DNA of 64,000 nt from Streptomyces sp. Tu 3180 (lineage in GTDB: Bacteria > Actinomycetota > Actinomycetes > Streptomycetales > Streptomycetaceae), in assembly GCF_009852415.1 (NCBI RefSeq), contig NZ_WOXS01000002.1, positions 2,006,501-2,070,500 on the forward strand, given 5' to 3'. Shown here in pieces: positions 8,588-21,940 of the stretch. The notes under the pieces are model-generated. The model did no database searches. It saw only the letters and a list, made by a program, of their open reading frames with translations, and was not told where the DNA came from. The position numbers were made by a program, and so were the translations under genes. Position 1 is the first letter of the stretch, and each line of letters starts with the position of its first letter.

Positions 8588-9616
8588 TCACAGTCCCAGC
8601 CGTGCCAGCGCCTTGCCGCTCTCCAGCTCGCACACACCGTCACCGGCCGCCGTCCACGCCGCCGCGCACAGCGCACGCAGCCCGTCCGGCGCGGCGCCGT
8701 CCCCGTCGAGTTCCAGCCTCCCGGCCCCCGCCGTCGCCGTCCAGCCACCGCACCGGAACCCGCCGTCCGCCGCGACGACCTCCGGCTGCCCGGTGAGCAT
8801 CCCGCGCAGATCGGCGTCGACGTAGGTCGGCCGGTGCTGCGGCGGCGCGGCCAGCAGCCGCGGCCCGTCCGTCACCCCGGTCAGCACCAGCAGGGAGTCG
8901 ACCCCGCCGTTGAACGCGCCCTCGATGTCGGTGTCCAGCCGGTCCCCCACCACCAACGGCCGCTCGGCACCCGTGCGCAGGATCGTCTCCCGGTGCATCG
9001 GCGGCAGCGGCTTGCCCGCGACCTGCGGCTCGGCACCCGTGGCGATCCGCACGACCTCCACCGCCGCGCCGTTGCCCGGGGCGATGCCCCGCCCGCTGGG
9101 GATCGTCAGGTCGGTGTTGGACGCGAACCACGGCACCCCGCGCGCGACGGCGTAGGACGCCTCCGCGAACCGCCCCCACGGCAACTCGGGCCCGCCGTAC
9201 CCCTGCACGACCGCCACCGGATCGTCGTCCGCCGACTCCACCGGCACCAGTCCGCGCTCGCGCAGCGCCACTCGCAGTCCCTCACCGCCGACCACCAGCA
9301 CCCGGGAGCCCTGCGGCACCTGCTCGCCGACCAGCCGTGCCACGGCCTGCGCGGAGGTGATGACGTCGCCGGCGTCCGCCGGTATCCCCAGCTCGGTCAG
9401 GTGCGCGGCCACGGCGTCCGGAGTGCGCAGGGCGTTGTTCGTCACGTAGGCGAGGTGCATGCCGCCCTCGCGGGCCGCCGCGAGGGACTCGACCGCGTGG
9501 ACGATCGCGCTCCCGCCCGCGTACACCACACCGTCGAGGTCGAGCAGCGCCGTGTCGTACGCCTCGCTCAGGGCCCGCCCACTGGCCCCGGGACTCGTCC
9601 TGACGCTCCGGCTCAT
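8588..9616 (-). CDS. HAD-IIA (NagD/PGP-like) phosphatase
   Basis: 342 residues. HAD motif I is LLDLDGVVYAGG near residue 25, motif II lies in YVTNNALRT, motif III in KPLPPMH, and motif IV is VVGDRLDTDIEGA. The order and the cap between motifs II and III are those of subclass IIA sugar or glycerol phosphate phosphatases. About 70 extra C-terminal residues rich in Ala/Gly follow the core. ATG at 9616 is preceded by GAGGAG. Divergent from the DUF1015 gene. Substrate cannot be deduced. Confidence 0.88.
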   Translation of the reverse strand: MSRSVRTSPGASGRALSEAYDTALLDLDGVVYAGGSAIVHAVESLAAAREGGMHLAYVTNNALRTPDAVAAHLTELGIPADAGDVITSAQAVARLVGEQVPQGSRVLVVGGEGLRVALRERGLVPVESADDDPVAVVQGYGGPELPWGRFAEASYAVARGVPWFASNTDLTIPSGRGIAPGNGAAVEVVRIATGAEPQVAGKPLPPMHRETILRTGAERPLVVGDRLDTDIEGAFNGGVDSLLVLTGVTDGPRLLAAPPQHRPTYVDADLRGMLTGQPEVVAADGGFRCGGWTATAGAGRLELDGDGAAPDGLRALCAAAWTAAGDGVCELESGKALARLGL

Positions 9617-9688
9617 TCCGCATCGCTCCTCGTTCGACGGCTTTCCCCCGATCATCCCCCATACCAACGGCACCCGTACGATGCCGGG

Positions 9689-10984
9689 ATGAACACAGCA
9701 GGTCACTCGGAAGCAAAGGTGCCCCAGGGCCTGGAACTCACCCCGTTCCGAGGCCTTCGTTACGACCCCGACCGGGTCGGCAGCCTGGCCGCCGTGACAT
9801 CCCCGCCGTACGACGTCGTCGTCCGCCCCGACGGCCTGCACCACCTCCAGTCCGCCGACCCGTACAACATCGTCCGGCTGATCCTGCCCGAGGCCGGCAC
9901 GCCCGAGGCACGCAACGCCCAGGCCGCCGACACCTTGCGCCGCTGGCGCTCCGAGGGAATCCTGACCCACGACGCCGAACCCGGGCTGTACGTCTACGAG
10001 CAGCGCGACGACGCGGGCATGCTGCAGCGCGGCATCATCGGTGCCCTGCGCGTCTCGGACCCCGACGAGCGACTGGTCCTGCCGCACGAGGACGTCATGC
10101 CGCACGTCGTCGCCGACCGCGCCGATCTCATGCGGGCCACCTCGGCCAATCTCGAGCCGCTGCTGCTCACCTACCGCGGCGACGGCGCGGCGACCGCCAC
10201 GGCCGGCCTGATCGAGCGCACCGCCGAGCGGCCTCCGCTCCTCGCGACCACCACGGAGGACGGCGTCCACCACCGCCTGTGGTCCGTCACCGATCCCGCG
10301 GACCTGACCACGATCGGCGGGGAGCTCGCCGGTCACCAGGCCCTCATCGCCGACGGCCACCACCGCTGGGCGACCTACCGCCGCCTGCGCGCGGAACACC
10401 CCTCCCCCGGTCCCTGGGACCACGGCCTGGTCCTCCTCGTCGACACGACCCGCTACCCCCTGCGGGTCCGCGCCATCCACCGCCTCCTGCACGATCTGCC
10501 GGTCGCGGACGCGCTGGGCGCCCTCGACGGCCTCTTCCGCGTCCGCCGCCTCGACGGCACCGTGCTGTCCGGGGCCATGGACGCCCTGGCCGAAGCGGCC
10601 CGTACGGGCAACGCCTTCCTCCTCGCCGGGGACGGCGCCTTCCACCTCGTCGACCGCCCGGCCCCGGAGCTGCTGGCCCGCACGGTCCCGGCCGACCGCC
10701 CGGCGGCCTGGCGCACCCTGGACGCGACGGTCCTGCACGCCACGCTCCTCGCCCACGTCTGGCACGTCCCCGAGGACTCCCCCGCCCGCATCGCCTACAT
10801 CCACGACACGGCCGCGACGGTCGAGAAGGCGGAACGCGACGGCGGCACGGCCGTCCTGATGCACCCGGTCCGCGAGGACGTCGTCCGCGACCTCGCCCGC
10901 CAGGGTGTCACGATGCCCCGCAAGTCGACGTCGTTCGGCCCGAAGCCGGCCTCCGGCCTGGTCCTGCGCGCACTCGACCTCTGA
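9689..10984 (+). CDS. DUF1015 family protein
   Basis: 431 residues. The N-terminal LTPFRGLRYDPDRVGSLAAVTSPPYDVV and the internal DGHHRWATYRRLR are characteristic of DUF1015, a family widespread in bacteria and remotely related to SerC/ParB-like folds in some descriptions; no reaction is established with confidence. Soluble, no signal peptide. ATG at 9689 follows the divergent HAD gene by 72 bases. A perfect hairpin follows the stop. Confidence 0.88.
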   Translation: MNTAGHSEAKVPQGLELTPFRGLRYDPDRVGSLAAVTSPPYDVVVRPDGLHHLQSADPYNIVRLILPEAGTPEARNAQAADTLRRWRSEGILTHDAEPGLYVYEQRDDAGMLQRGIIGALRVSDPDERLVLPHEDVMPHVVADRADLMRATSANLEPLLLTYRGDGAATATAGLIERTAERPPLLATTTEDGVHHRLWSVTDPADLTTIGGELAGHQALIADGHHRWATYRRLRAEHPSPGPWDHGLVLLVDTTRYPLRVRAIHRLLHDLPVADALGALDGLFRVRRLDGTVLSGAMDALAEAARTGNAFLLAGDGAFHLVDRPAPELLARTVPADRPAAWRTLDATVLHATLLAHVWHVPEDSPARIAYIHDTAATVEKAERDGGTAVLMHPVREDVVRDLARQGVTMPRKSTSFGPKPASGLVLRALDL

Positions 10985-10999
10985 CCCCCCGGAGCACAC

Positions 11000-11038
11000 G
11001 CGAAGGGGCGGGCCCCACCGGGAGGCCCGCCCCTTCGC
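11000..11038. terminator. Bidirectional terminator hairpin
   Basis: A 15-bp perfect stem (11000-11014 with 11024-11038) and nine-base loop lies between the convergent DUF1015 and repeat-protein genes. There is no T tract, as is usual in Streptomyces. Confidence 0.8.
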
Positions 11039-11062
11039 ACCGTTCTCCGCCCCGGACGGACG

Positions 11063-13072
11063 TCAGTCCTCGTCGGCGTCCTCGTCCGCGCGGGCGTCGT
11101 CGTCCCCGCCCTCGTCGAGGGCGTCCACGAACTCCACGCCGTCCAGCTCGGCCAGCCGGTCGGAAGCGTCCGTGCTGCCGTCCCGGTCGGCCTCCACGGC
11201 CTTGGCGAACCAGTCCCGCGCCTCGCCGGACCGTCCGGCGGCGAGCAGTGCGTCGGCGTAGGCGTAGCGCAGTCGCGCGGTCCACGGCTGCACCGAGTTG
11301 GACGCCAGCTCGGAGCTCTGCAGCGTCACGATCGCCGCGTCCAGCTGCCCCATGTCGCGCCGGGCGCCGGCCGCGACGAGCCGCATCTCGACCTGCCCCG
11401 CCTTGTCGAGCTTGTGCACCTCGGGCGCCCCGGCCATGTCCAGCGCCTTCTCCGGCCGCCCGAGCCCACGCTCGCAGTCGGCCATGAGGGGCCACAGGTC
11501 CACGGTCCCGGTCATCCGACGGGCGGCGCGGAACTCGGCGAGCGCCTCGGCGTACTTCTGGTTGGCGTACGCGGCGAACCCGGCGGCCTCCCGTACGGCG
11601 GCGACGCGCGACGCCAGCCGCAGGGCCACCCTGGAGTAGCCGTACGCGCCCTCGGGGTCCTCGTCGATCAGCCGGGCGACCATCACCAGGTTCTTGGCGA
11701 CGTCCTCCGCGAGGGTCTTGGGCAGGCTCTGCAGCTCCTGCCGTACGTCCTTGTCGATCTCCTCGCCGGTGACGTCCTCGGGGATCGGCAGCCGCTTGAT
11801 CGGCTCGCGGTCCCGGTCCCGGTCCTCACGGAACCGCCCGCCGCCGTGCCGGTCGTCCCGCCCGCGGTAACCGCCGGGCCGTCCCCCGCGGTCGTCGCGC
11901 CGAGGCCCACGCCCACGGTCGTCCCGTCCCCGGAACCCACCGCGCTCGCCGCCCCGGGAGTCGTCGCGGCGGAAGCCGCCGCGGTCACCACCGCGCTCGT
12001 CGGTACGACGGTCATCACGGCGGTCGTCCCGCCGGAAACCACCGCGGTCGCCGCCGCGCTCGTCGGTACGACGGCCGTAACCACGGTCGTCGTCGCGGCG
12101 GAAACCACCGCGGTCACCACCGCGCTCGTCGGTACGCCGGTCATCACGGCGGTCGTCCCGCCGGAAACCACCGCGGTCACCACCGCGCTCGTCGGTACGC
12201 CGGTCATCACGGCGGTCGTCCCGCCGGAAACCACCGCGGTCACCACCGCGCTCGTCGGTACGACGGCCGTAACCACGGTCGTCGTCGCGGCGGAAGCCGC
12301 CGCGGTCACCACCGCGCTCGTCGGTACGACGGTCATCACGGCGGTCGTCCCGCCGGAAACCACCACGGTCACCGCCGCGGCTGTCGTCGCGGCCACGGAA
12401 ACCGCCCCGGTCACCCCGGTCGTCCCGCCCGCGGTAACCACCGCGCTCGCCACCACGGGAGTCGTCCCGCCGGAAGCCGCCACGGTCACCGCCGCGCTCG
12501 TCGGTACGACGGTCGTCCCGCCGGAAGCCACCGCGGTCACCGCCGCGCTCGTCGGTACGACGGTCATCGCGGCGGAAGCCGCCACGGTCACCGCCGCGGC
12601 TGTCGTCCCGCCCGCGGTAACCACCGCGCTCGCCGCCACGGGAGTCGTCCCGCCGGAAGCCGCCCCGGTCACCGCCGCGCTCGTCGTTCCGCCGGTCGTA
12701 CCCACGGTCGTCGTCGCGGCGGAAGCCGGAACGCTCGCCATCGCGTCGGTCGTCCCTGCGGTCGTCCCGACCGCGGTAACCACCGCGCTCACCGCCGCGA
12801 TTGTCATCGCGCCCGCGGAAGCCCCCACGCTCCGGCCGGCCACCGCTCCGGTCGTCACGCCGGAACTCGCGGTCACGGTCACCACCCCGGTCCCGATCGC
12901 GGTCACGGTCGTCACGCCGGAAAGAGGGTCGGTCGCCGTCCCTGCGGAATCCGTGGTCACGGTCACTGCCTCGACGCGGGCCACCGCGCTGGCCGCCGCG
13001 GTCGGAGCGGTCACCGCTGTCCCGTCGCCGCTGGTCGCGCTCAGGTCGGTCGTCGGGAGAGTTGGCGGACAT
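11063..13072 (-). CDS. Arg/Asp/Gly-rich repeat protein with TPR-like C-terminal domain
   Basis: 669 residues. Residues 1 to about 420 form a low-complexity domain made almost only of Arg, Asp, Gly, with Phe/Tyr at regular spacing: RGGFRRDD, RGGYRGRDD and RRTDERGGDR units, the GGDRGGFRRDD word occurring eleven times. This resembles eukaryotic RGG/FUS-type disordered RNA-binding regions. Residues about 430-640 are Ala/Leu-rich helices with TPR-like pattern (GFAAYANQKYAEALAEFRAARR; YADALLAAGRSGEARDWFAKAVEAD). The C-terminus is acidic (EGGDDDARADEDADED), giving strong charge asymmetry. ATG at 13072 follows AGGAG by six bases. No membrane segment. It ends next to the rrn terminator. Function unknown; RNA or ribosome association is inference. 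Confidence 0.88.
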   Translation of the reverse strand: MSANSPDDRPERDQRRRDSGDRSDRGGQRGGPRRGSDRDHGFRRDGDRPSFRRDDRDRDRDRGGDRDREFRRDDRSGGRPERGGFRGRDDNRGGERGGYRGRDDRRDDRRDGERSGFRRDDDRGYDRRNDERGGDRGGFRRDDSRGGERGGYRGRDDSRGGDRGGFRRDDRRTDERGGDRGGFRRDDRRTDERGGDRGGFRRDDSRGGERGGYRGRDDRGDRGGFRGRDDSRGGDRGGFRRDDRRDDRRTDERGGDRGGFRRDDDRGYGRRTDERGGDRGGFRRDDRRDDRRTDERGGDRGGFRRDDRRDDRRTDERGGDRGGFRRDDDRGYGRRTDERGGDRGGFRRDDRRDDRRTDERGGDRGGFRRDDSRGGERGGFRGRDDRGRGPRRDDRGGRPGGYRGRDDRHGGGRFREDRDRDREPIKRLPIPEDVTGEEIDKDVRQELQSLPKTLAEDVAKNLVMVARLIDEDPEGAYGYSRVALRLASRVAAVREAAGFAAYANQKYAEALAEFRAARRMTGTVDLWPLMADCERGLGRPEKALDMAGAPEVHKLDKAGQVEMRLVAAGARRDMGQLDAAIVTLQSSELASNSVQPWTARLRYAYADALLAAGRSGEARDWFAKAVEADRDGSTDASDRLAELDGVEFVDALDEGGDDDARADEDADED
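11880..12720. repeat. Tandem 33- to 66-bp repeats coding the RGG-like domain
   Basis: Near-identical units (for example those containing GGTCACCACCGCGCTCGTCG on the plus strand) recur through this stretch, several of them 60-66 bases apart and differing by whole codons. They encode the RGGDRGGFRRDD-type units. Such repeats can expand or contract by slippage or recombination and are hard to assemble from short reads. Confidence 0.8.
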
Positions 13073-13111
13073 CGGTGACTCCTGTCTTCGGTACTGCAAG
13101 CATAAATAAAA

Positions 13112-13155
13112 AAGGACCCCTGGTCCCAGCTGAACGCTGGTGACCAGGGGTCCTT
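13112..13155 (-). terminator. rrn operon terminator
   Basis: A 13-bp perfect stem (AAGGACCCCTGGT, 13112-13124, with 13143-13155). Read on the minus strand it is followed by TTTTTTATTTATG, an intrinsic terminator placed directly after 5S rRNA. It lies between 5S and the promoter region of the repeat-protein gene. Confidence 0.93.
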
Positions 13156-13164
13156 CCAAAGATT

Positions 13165-13283
13165 GTTCGGCGGCGTCCTACTCTCCCACAGGGTCCCCCC
13201 TGCAGTACCATCGGCGCTGTAAGGCTTAGCTTCCGGGTTCGGAATGTAACCGGGCGTTTCCCCTACGCTATGACCACCGAAAC
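13165..13283 (-). rRNA. rrf: 5S ribosomal RNA
   Basis: 119 bases; on the minus strand it begins GTTTCGGTGGTCATAGCG and ends GGACGCCGCCGAAC, with the conserved CCGAACCCGGAAG loop region. Ends are estimated from pairing of the terminal stem (GTTCGGCGG with CCACCGAAAC). Confidence 0.95.
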
Positions 13284-13385
13284 CCTAATGGTTTCGAGCG
13301 AACAAGCACACTTTTCTCTTGTCTGTTCTACTCAAAGCCGACAACGGTCGTTGTCTCAGAACTGACACAGTGGACGCGAGCAACT

Positions 13386-18351
<4,966 letters not shown>

Positions 18352-18416
18352 GTTTACCGGCTGTCCGGTGACACATCACGAGAGCGGAACGGCCGGGCGG
18401 AATAAGCCCAACCGTT

Positions 18417-18440
18417 CACAGCGTCCTCGCTGTGTTTTTT
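18417..18440 (+). terminator. Plus-strand intrinsic terminator inside the rrn leader
   Basis: CACAGCG-TCCT-CGCTGTG followed by six T residues, read on the plus strand, opposite to rRNA transcription. In the sense direction it is a hairpin preceded by six A residues, so it should not stop rRNA synthesis. It may stop antisense RNA leaving 16S, or act as a processing stem. Confidence 0.5.
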
Positions 18441-18592
18441 CAAAGGAACCTCGACCATCCGAACCGGATGGACGGGGTATCAACATATCTGGCGTTGACT
18501 TTTGGCACGCTGTTGAGTTCTCAAGGAACGGACGCTTCCTTCGTACTCACCCTCGCGGGCTTTCCTCCGGGCGCTTCCCTTCGGTCTTGCGT

Positions 18593-18690
18593 TTCCGACT
18601 CTATCAGATCTTTCCGATCCGATTTCCTCGGTGCTTTCCAGGTTCCCGCTTCCGCGTTTCCCTTTCCGGCGGTTCCGACTCTATCAGATC
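18593..18690 (-). promoter_or_regulatory. Two tandem candidate rrn promoters (80-bp spaced repeat)
   Basis: TTCCGACTCTATCAGATC occurs at 18593-18610 and 18673-18690, exactly 80 bases apart. On the transcribed strand each gives GATCTGATAGAGTCGGAA with TAGAGT as -10 hexamer. The -35 regions are weak, as is common for growth-rate-controlled rrn promoters. Confidence 0.5.
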
Positions 18691-18930
18691 CTTTCGGACC
18701 CGATTCCCTGTCGGTGGGATTTGCCGCCGGCCTTCGGCTTTCGCCTGTCGGCCTTTCGACATTCACCACGTTAGCCGATTCCCTCACTCGATTCATAATC
18801 GAGCTCTTGGGTTCGGAATTCAGACATGCGGACACGTCGAATCCGAGCCCGCCGAGGGCTGATCGTAGGTAGTGGTTTTGCCGCTTCCGGCTGCAGGCGA
18901 TCGCCGTACCCGGTTCAAGCGGCTCGGGCT

Positions 18931-18959
18931 ACATTACGCACGTTCCAAGGTCGAGTCAA
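18931..18959 (-). promoter_or_regulatory. Consensus sigma-70-type promoter of rrn
   Basis: On the minus strand TTGACT (18959-18954), a 17-base spacer and TAATGT (18936-18931). This is the best sigma-70 (HrdB-type) match I saw in the window. It overlaps the last codons of the 3-methyladenine glycosylase gene, which reads in the same direction. Confidence 0.75.
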
Positions 18960-19597
18960 CTTCGTCGGCGCTTCGGGGCATGGGCCCGGTACGGGCTCAC
19001 GGTCGGGTCGTCGGCGACCCAGAAGCGCCAGGGGTGGACGGCCCCGTCACCGGAGACCCCGGTGCGCGGACCGTTGCGCACCTGGTCGGAGGGCACGGGG
19101 GTGCCGGTGAGCACGCGGAGGGGGGTGTCGTCCGTGGCGCAGGCGTCCGTGCCGTTGAGGGCGCGGTCGACGCCCAGGGCCGTGGCCAGGCGGGCCGGGC
19201 CTTTGGCCAGTTCCTTGTCGTTGCGGGCCGAGAGGCGACGGGTGCGGGCCAGCTCCGCGCCCTCGGTGATCTCGCCGGCGCGCAGCAGCACGGCGCTCGC
19301 CCGGTCCTCGGGGCCGCACACCAGGTTCATGCAGAACCACATGCCGTAGGTGAAGTAGACGTACACGTGGCCGGGCGGACCGAACATCACGTCGTTGCGG
19401 GCCGTGCGACCGCGGTACGCGTGCGAGCCGGGGTCGTTCGGGCCGTCGTAGGCCTCGACCTCGGTCAGGCGGAGGGCGATCGGACCGTCGGGGGTGGTGC
19501 GCACCAGGATCCGGCCGAGGAGGTCGGGAGCGACCTCGAGGACGGGGCGGTCGAAGAACTCCCTGGGCAGGGGCGTACGGTCGGGGCTCGCGATCAT
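18956..19597 (-). CDS. 3-methyladenine DNA glycosylase (AAG/Mpg family)
   Basis: 213 residues. AAG-fold motifs are clear: [48 protein letters not shown] (with the catalytic Glu of EVEAY), [18 protein letters not shown] and AVLLRAGE. It excises alkylated purines as a monofunctional glycosylase in base excision repair. ATG at 19597 is supported by where conservation begins. Its end overlaps the rrn promoter, so read-through into rrn is possible. Divergent from the Spo0M gene. Confidence 0.92.
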   Translation of the reverse strand: MIASPDRTPLPREFFDRPVLEVAPDLLGRILVRTTPDGPIALRLTEVEAYDGPNDPGSHAYRGRTARNDVMFGPPGHVYVYFTYGMWFCMNLVCGPEDRASAVLLRAGEITEGAELARTRRLSARNDKELAKGPARLATALGVDRALNGTDACATDDTPLRVLTGTPVPSDQVRNGPRTGVSGDGAVHPWRFWVADDPTVSPYRAHAPKRRRS

Positions 19598-19668
19598 GCC
19601 GCCCCAGGGTACTGGAGAGGGGCCGTGGTACAGGGTGGTCGCCGGGCCCACGCTTGACGGGTGGGTAC

Positions 19669-19694
19669 GGAACCGGCCACGGCCGGATCGCGTT
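19669..19694 (+). promoter_or_regulatory. Possible ECF-sigma promoter before spo0M-like gene
   Basis: GGAAC, 18 bases, GTT: the spacing and words resemble SigR/ECF promoters (GGGAAT-N18-GTT). It lies 88 bases before the Spo0M-like start. Short motifs of this sort occur by chance in high-GC DNA. Confidence 0.3.
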
Positions 19695-19781
19695 GTTAGG
19701 GATCAAGGGTCCCTTCGTACGAGTCGATGCAGGACGACGGATCAGGTGTGGCCCACGGGGGTCGCCCGGAGAGGGAGAGAC

Positions 19782-20564
19782 ATGGCGTTCAAGAAGCTGC
19801 TGGCGAGTCTGGGTGCCGGCGGGGCCTCGGTCGAGACGGTGCTGCACGAGGTCAACGTCGTTCCGGGCGGTGTCGTCCAGGGCGAGGTGCGGATCCAGGG
19901 CGGGTCCGTGAACCAGCAGATCGAGGGGCTGTCGGTCGGGCTCCAGGCCAAGGTCGAGGTGGAGAGCGGCGACCAGGAGGTCAGGCAGGACATCGAGTTC
20001 ACGAAGTCGCAGCTGGGCGGCGCCTTCGAGCTCCAGGCGGGCGCGGTGCACGCGGTGCAGTTCGGGCTGGAGATCCCGTGGGAGACGCCGATCACGATGA
20101 TCGACGGACAGGCGTTGCGCGGGATGAACATCGGGGTGAGCACCGAGCTGGCGATCGCGCGGGCCGTGGACTCCGGTGACCTGGATCCGGTCAACGTGCA
20201 CCCGCTGCCGGCGCAGAAGGCGATCCTGGACGCGTTCATCCAGCTGGGCTTCCGGTTCAAGAACGCGGACATGGAGCGCGGGCACATCCGGGGCACCCGG
20301 CAGAAGCTGCCCTTCTACCAGGAGATCGAGTTCCTGCCGCCGCAGCAGTACCGGGGGCTGAACCAGGTCGAGCTGAGCTTCGTGGCCGACGAGCAGGCCA
20401 TGGACGTCGTCCTGGAGATGGACAAGAAGCCGGGTCTGTTCAGCGAGGGCAGCGACACCTTCCGGTCCTTCAAGGTGGGGCTGAACGACTACCAGGGGAC
20501 CGACTGGGCGGCGTACCTCAACCAGTGGCTGTCGGAGGTCGGCAGCAGGCGCAACTGGTTCTAG
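19782..20564 (+). CDS. Spo0M-like sporulation-control protein
   Basis: 260 residues. The N-terminus [21 protein letters not shown] and the arrestin-like beta-rich body ([34 protein letters not shown]) match the Spo0M family, which in Bacillus influences sporulation; the biochemical role is not settled. The C-terminal third ([21 protein letters not shown]) is the family extension. Cytosolic, no signal peptide. ATG at 19782 follows GAGGGAGAG. Followed 41 bases later by the PEBP gene on the same strand, and the pair shares one terminator. Confidence 0.88.
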   Translation: MAFKKLLASLGAGGASVETVLHEVNVVPGGVVQGEVRIQGGSVNQQIEGLSVGLQAKVEVESGDQEVRQDIEFTKSQLGGAFELQAGAVHAVQFGLEIPWETPITMIDGQALRGMNIGVSTELAIARAVDSGDLDPVNVHPLPAQKAILDAFIQLGFRFKNADMERGHIRGTRQKLPFYQEIEFLPPQQYRGLNQVELSFVADEQAMDVVLEMDKKPGLFSEGSDTFRSFKVGLNDYQGTDWAAYLNQWLSEVGSRRNWF

Positions 20565-20605
20565 GCTCGGTTCCCACTGGACGCAGACGATCAGGAGGTA
20601 CCGAG

Positions 20606-21145
20606 GTGACCGAGCTCAAGCGGCGGCCGCTCCCCCACGACTTCCATCCGCCCGTGCCGTCGTTCACGGTGACGAGCGAGGAGGTGCGGGAGGGGGCGAC
20701 GCTCAAGGACGCTCAGGTCCACGCGGCGGGCAACACGTCCCCGCAGCTGCGGTGGGAGGGCTTCCCGCCGGAGACCAAGAGCTTCGCCGTGACCTGCTAC
20801 GACCCCGACGCCCCGACGGGCAGCGGGTTCTGGCACTGGGTGCTGTTCGACATCCCGGCCTCGGTGACCGAGCTCCCGGCGGGTGCGGGCAGCGGCAAGT
20901 TCGAGGGGCTGCCCGAGGGGGCGGTCCACGCGCGCAACGACTACGGCACCAAGGACTTCGGCGGTGCCGCGCCGCCGCCCGGTGACGGGCCGCACCGGTA
21001 CGTGTTCACGGTGTACGCCGTGGACCAGGAGAAGCTCGGTCCGGACGCGGACGCGTCTCCCGCCGTGGTGGGCTTCAACCTGCGGTTCCACACGATCGCG
21101 CGCGCCCAGCTGATCGGTGAGTACGAGGTGCCCGCGCAGTCCTGA
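20606..21145 (+). CDS. YbhB/YbcL-type phosphatidylethanolamine-binding protein family
   Basis: 179 residues, no signal peptide. PEBP motifs are present: [40 protein letters not shown] (DPDAP and the WHW region) and [13 protein letters not shown]. Bacterial members are small ligand-binding proteins; ligand unknown. GTG at 20606 is preceded by AGGAGG eight bases upstream, a near-perfect site. Second gene after spo0M-like gene. Confidence 0.9.
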   Translation: MTELKRRPLPHDFHPPVPSFTVTSEEVREGATLKDAQVHAAGNTSPQLRWEGFPPETKSFAVTCYDPDAPTGSGFWHWVLFDIPASVTELPAGAGSGKFEGLPEGAVHARNDYGTKDFGGAAPPPGDGPHRYVFTVYAVDQEKLGPDADASPAVVGFNLRFHTIARAQLIGEYEVPAQS

Positions 21146-21181
21146 GCGGTCCGGGCGCTTCCGGGCGTTCACGGAACGTTT

Positions 21182-21223
21182 GCCCGTCCCTGGTCTTGGA
21201 ATTGATCAGGGGCGGGCATTTTT
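21182..21223 (+). terminator. Intrinsic terminator after PEBP gene
   Basis: GCCCGTCCCTG (21182-21192) pairs with CAGGGGCGGGC (21207-21217), with one G-T pair, followed by ATTTTTG. One of few terminators here with a real T run. Confidence 0.85.
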
Positions 21224-21354
21224 GTCGCCGGGGGCCGCGGGGGGGCACCCCCCGCCGGAACAGCGGATATTGCGTTGTCCATCCCGGCGTGCCCGGCCAG
21301 AGTTGGTCCCAGCCCGCCGAGGGGTGGGCCGGTGCACACGGGAGGTGGGCTGGT

Positions 21355-21861
21355 ATGCGGGACACGCTGGTACTGAACGCGAGCTTCGAGCCGTTGTCGA
21401 CGGTGACGCTGAACCGAGCCGTCGTTCTGGTGCTGCAGGACAAGGCCGTCGTCGAGCAGGCCCACCCCGAACTGCGGATGCGTGGGGCCGCGGTCGACAT
21501 ACCGGCGCCCCGGGTGATCAGGCTCTGCCAGTACGTGAGGGTGCCGTTCCGAAGACAAGCGCCGTGGTCGAGGCGGGGTGTCCTGGTACGGGACCGGCAC
21601 CGGTGCGCGTACTGCGGGCGGCGGGCGACGACCGTGGACCACGTGGTGCCGCGGTCCCAGGGTGGCCGGGACACCTGGCTGAACACGGTGGCCTCGTGCG
21701 CGGAGGACAACCACCGCAAGGCGAACCGGACCCCTCAGGAGGCGGGGATGCCGCTGCTGCGGCAGCCGTTCGAGCCGACTCCGGCGGACGCGATGCTGCT
21801 GGCGCTGGGGCGGGACGACTTCGACGCGCTGCCGGAGTGGCTGGCCCAGCCCGCGGCCTAG
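21355..21861 (+). CDS. HNH endonuclease family protein
   Basis: 168 residues. An N-terminal region (MRDTLVLNASFEPLSTVTLNRAV) common to actinobacterial HNH proteins is followed by the zinc/HNH core CAYCGRRATTVDHVVPRSQGG with a downstream CAEDNHRKAN, providing CxxC, DH and N/H residues. Members of this group are chromosomal single genes of unknown target and are not phage-linked here. ATG at 21355 follows GGGAGG by about eleven bases. Flanked by terminators on both sides, so it is monocistronic. Confidence 0.88.
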   Translation: MRDTLVLNASFEPLSTVTLNRAVVLVLQDKAVVEQAHPELRMRGAAVDIPAPRVIRLCQYVRVPFRRQAPWSRRGVLVRDRHRCAYCGRRATTVDHVVPRSQGGRDTWLNTVASCAEDNHRKANRTPQEAGMPLLRQPFEPTPADAMLLALGRDDFDALPEWLAQPAA

Positions 21862-21879
21862 CTCCGGTCCGGACGCCGT

Positions 21880-21919
21880 ACGACGGGCCCGCTTCCCCGG
21901 GAGGGAGCGGGCCCGTCGT
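21880..21919. terminator. Bidirectional terminator hairpin
   Basis: 14-bp perfect stem ACGACGGGCCCGCT (21880-21893) with 21906-21919, between the convergent HNH and SPFH genes. Confidence 0.8.
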
Positions 21920-21940
21920 CGTGTCGGTGCCGGCGTCGTG

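Larger units (their letters stand above)
18352..18930 (-). other. rrn leader and promoter region
   Basis: A 580-base gene-free stretch upstream of 16S. Its base composition is less G+C-rich than its surroundings. It holds a GAGAACTCAACAGCGTGC leader element near 18500-18525, a hairpin at 18417-18440, two copies of an 18-base element carrying TAGAGT (probable -10 hexamers) and a strong consensus promoter at its upstream edge. Together this fits the multi-promoter rrn control regions known in Streptomyces. Confidence 0.8.

Noticed and set aside
11880..12720. CRISPR-like array
   Set aside because: The repeats are in-frame coding units without unique spacers of constant size, and no cas genes are present.
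11414..13078. 554-residue Val/Thr/Ala repeat frame on the plus strand
   Set aside because: Mirror image of the RGG-like repeats; no ribosome binding site, and the minus-strand gene has a proper start and a TPR domain.
21355..21861. HNH gene as sign of a mobile element or homing nuclease
   Set aside because: No repeats, integrase or phage genes nearby; the context is core chromosomal and flanked by ordinary terminators.
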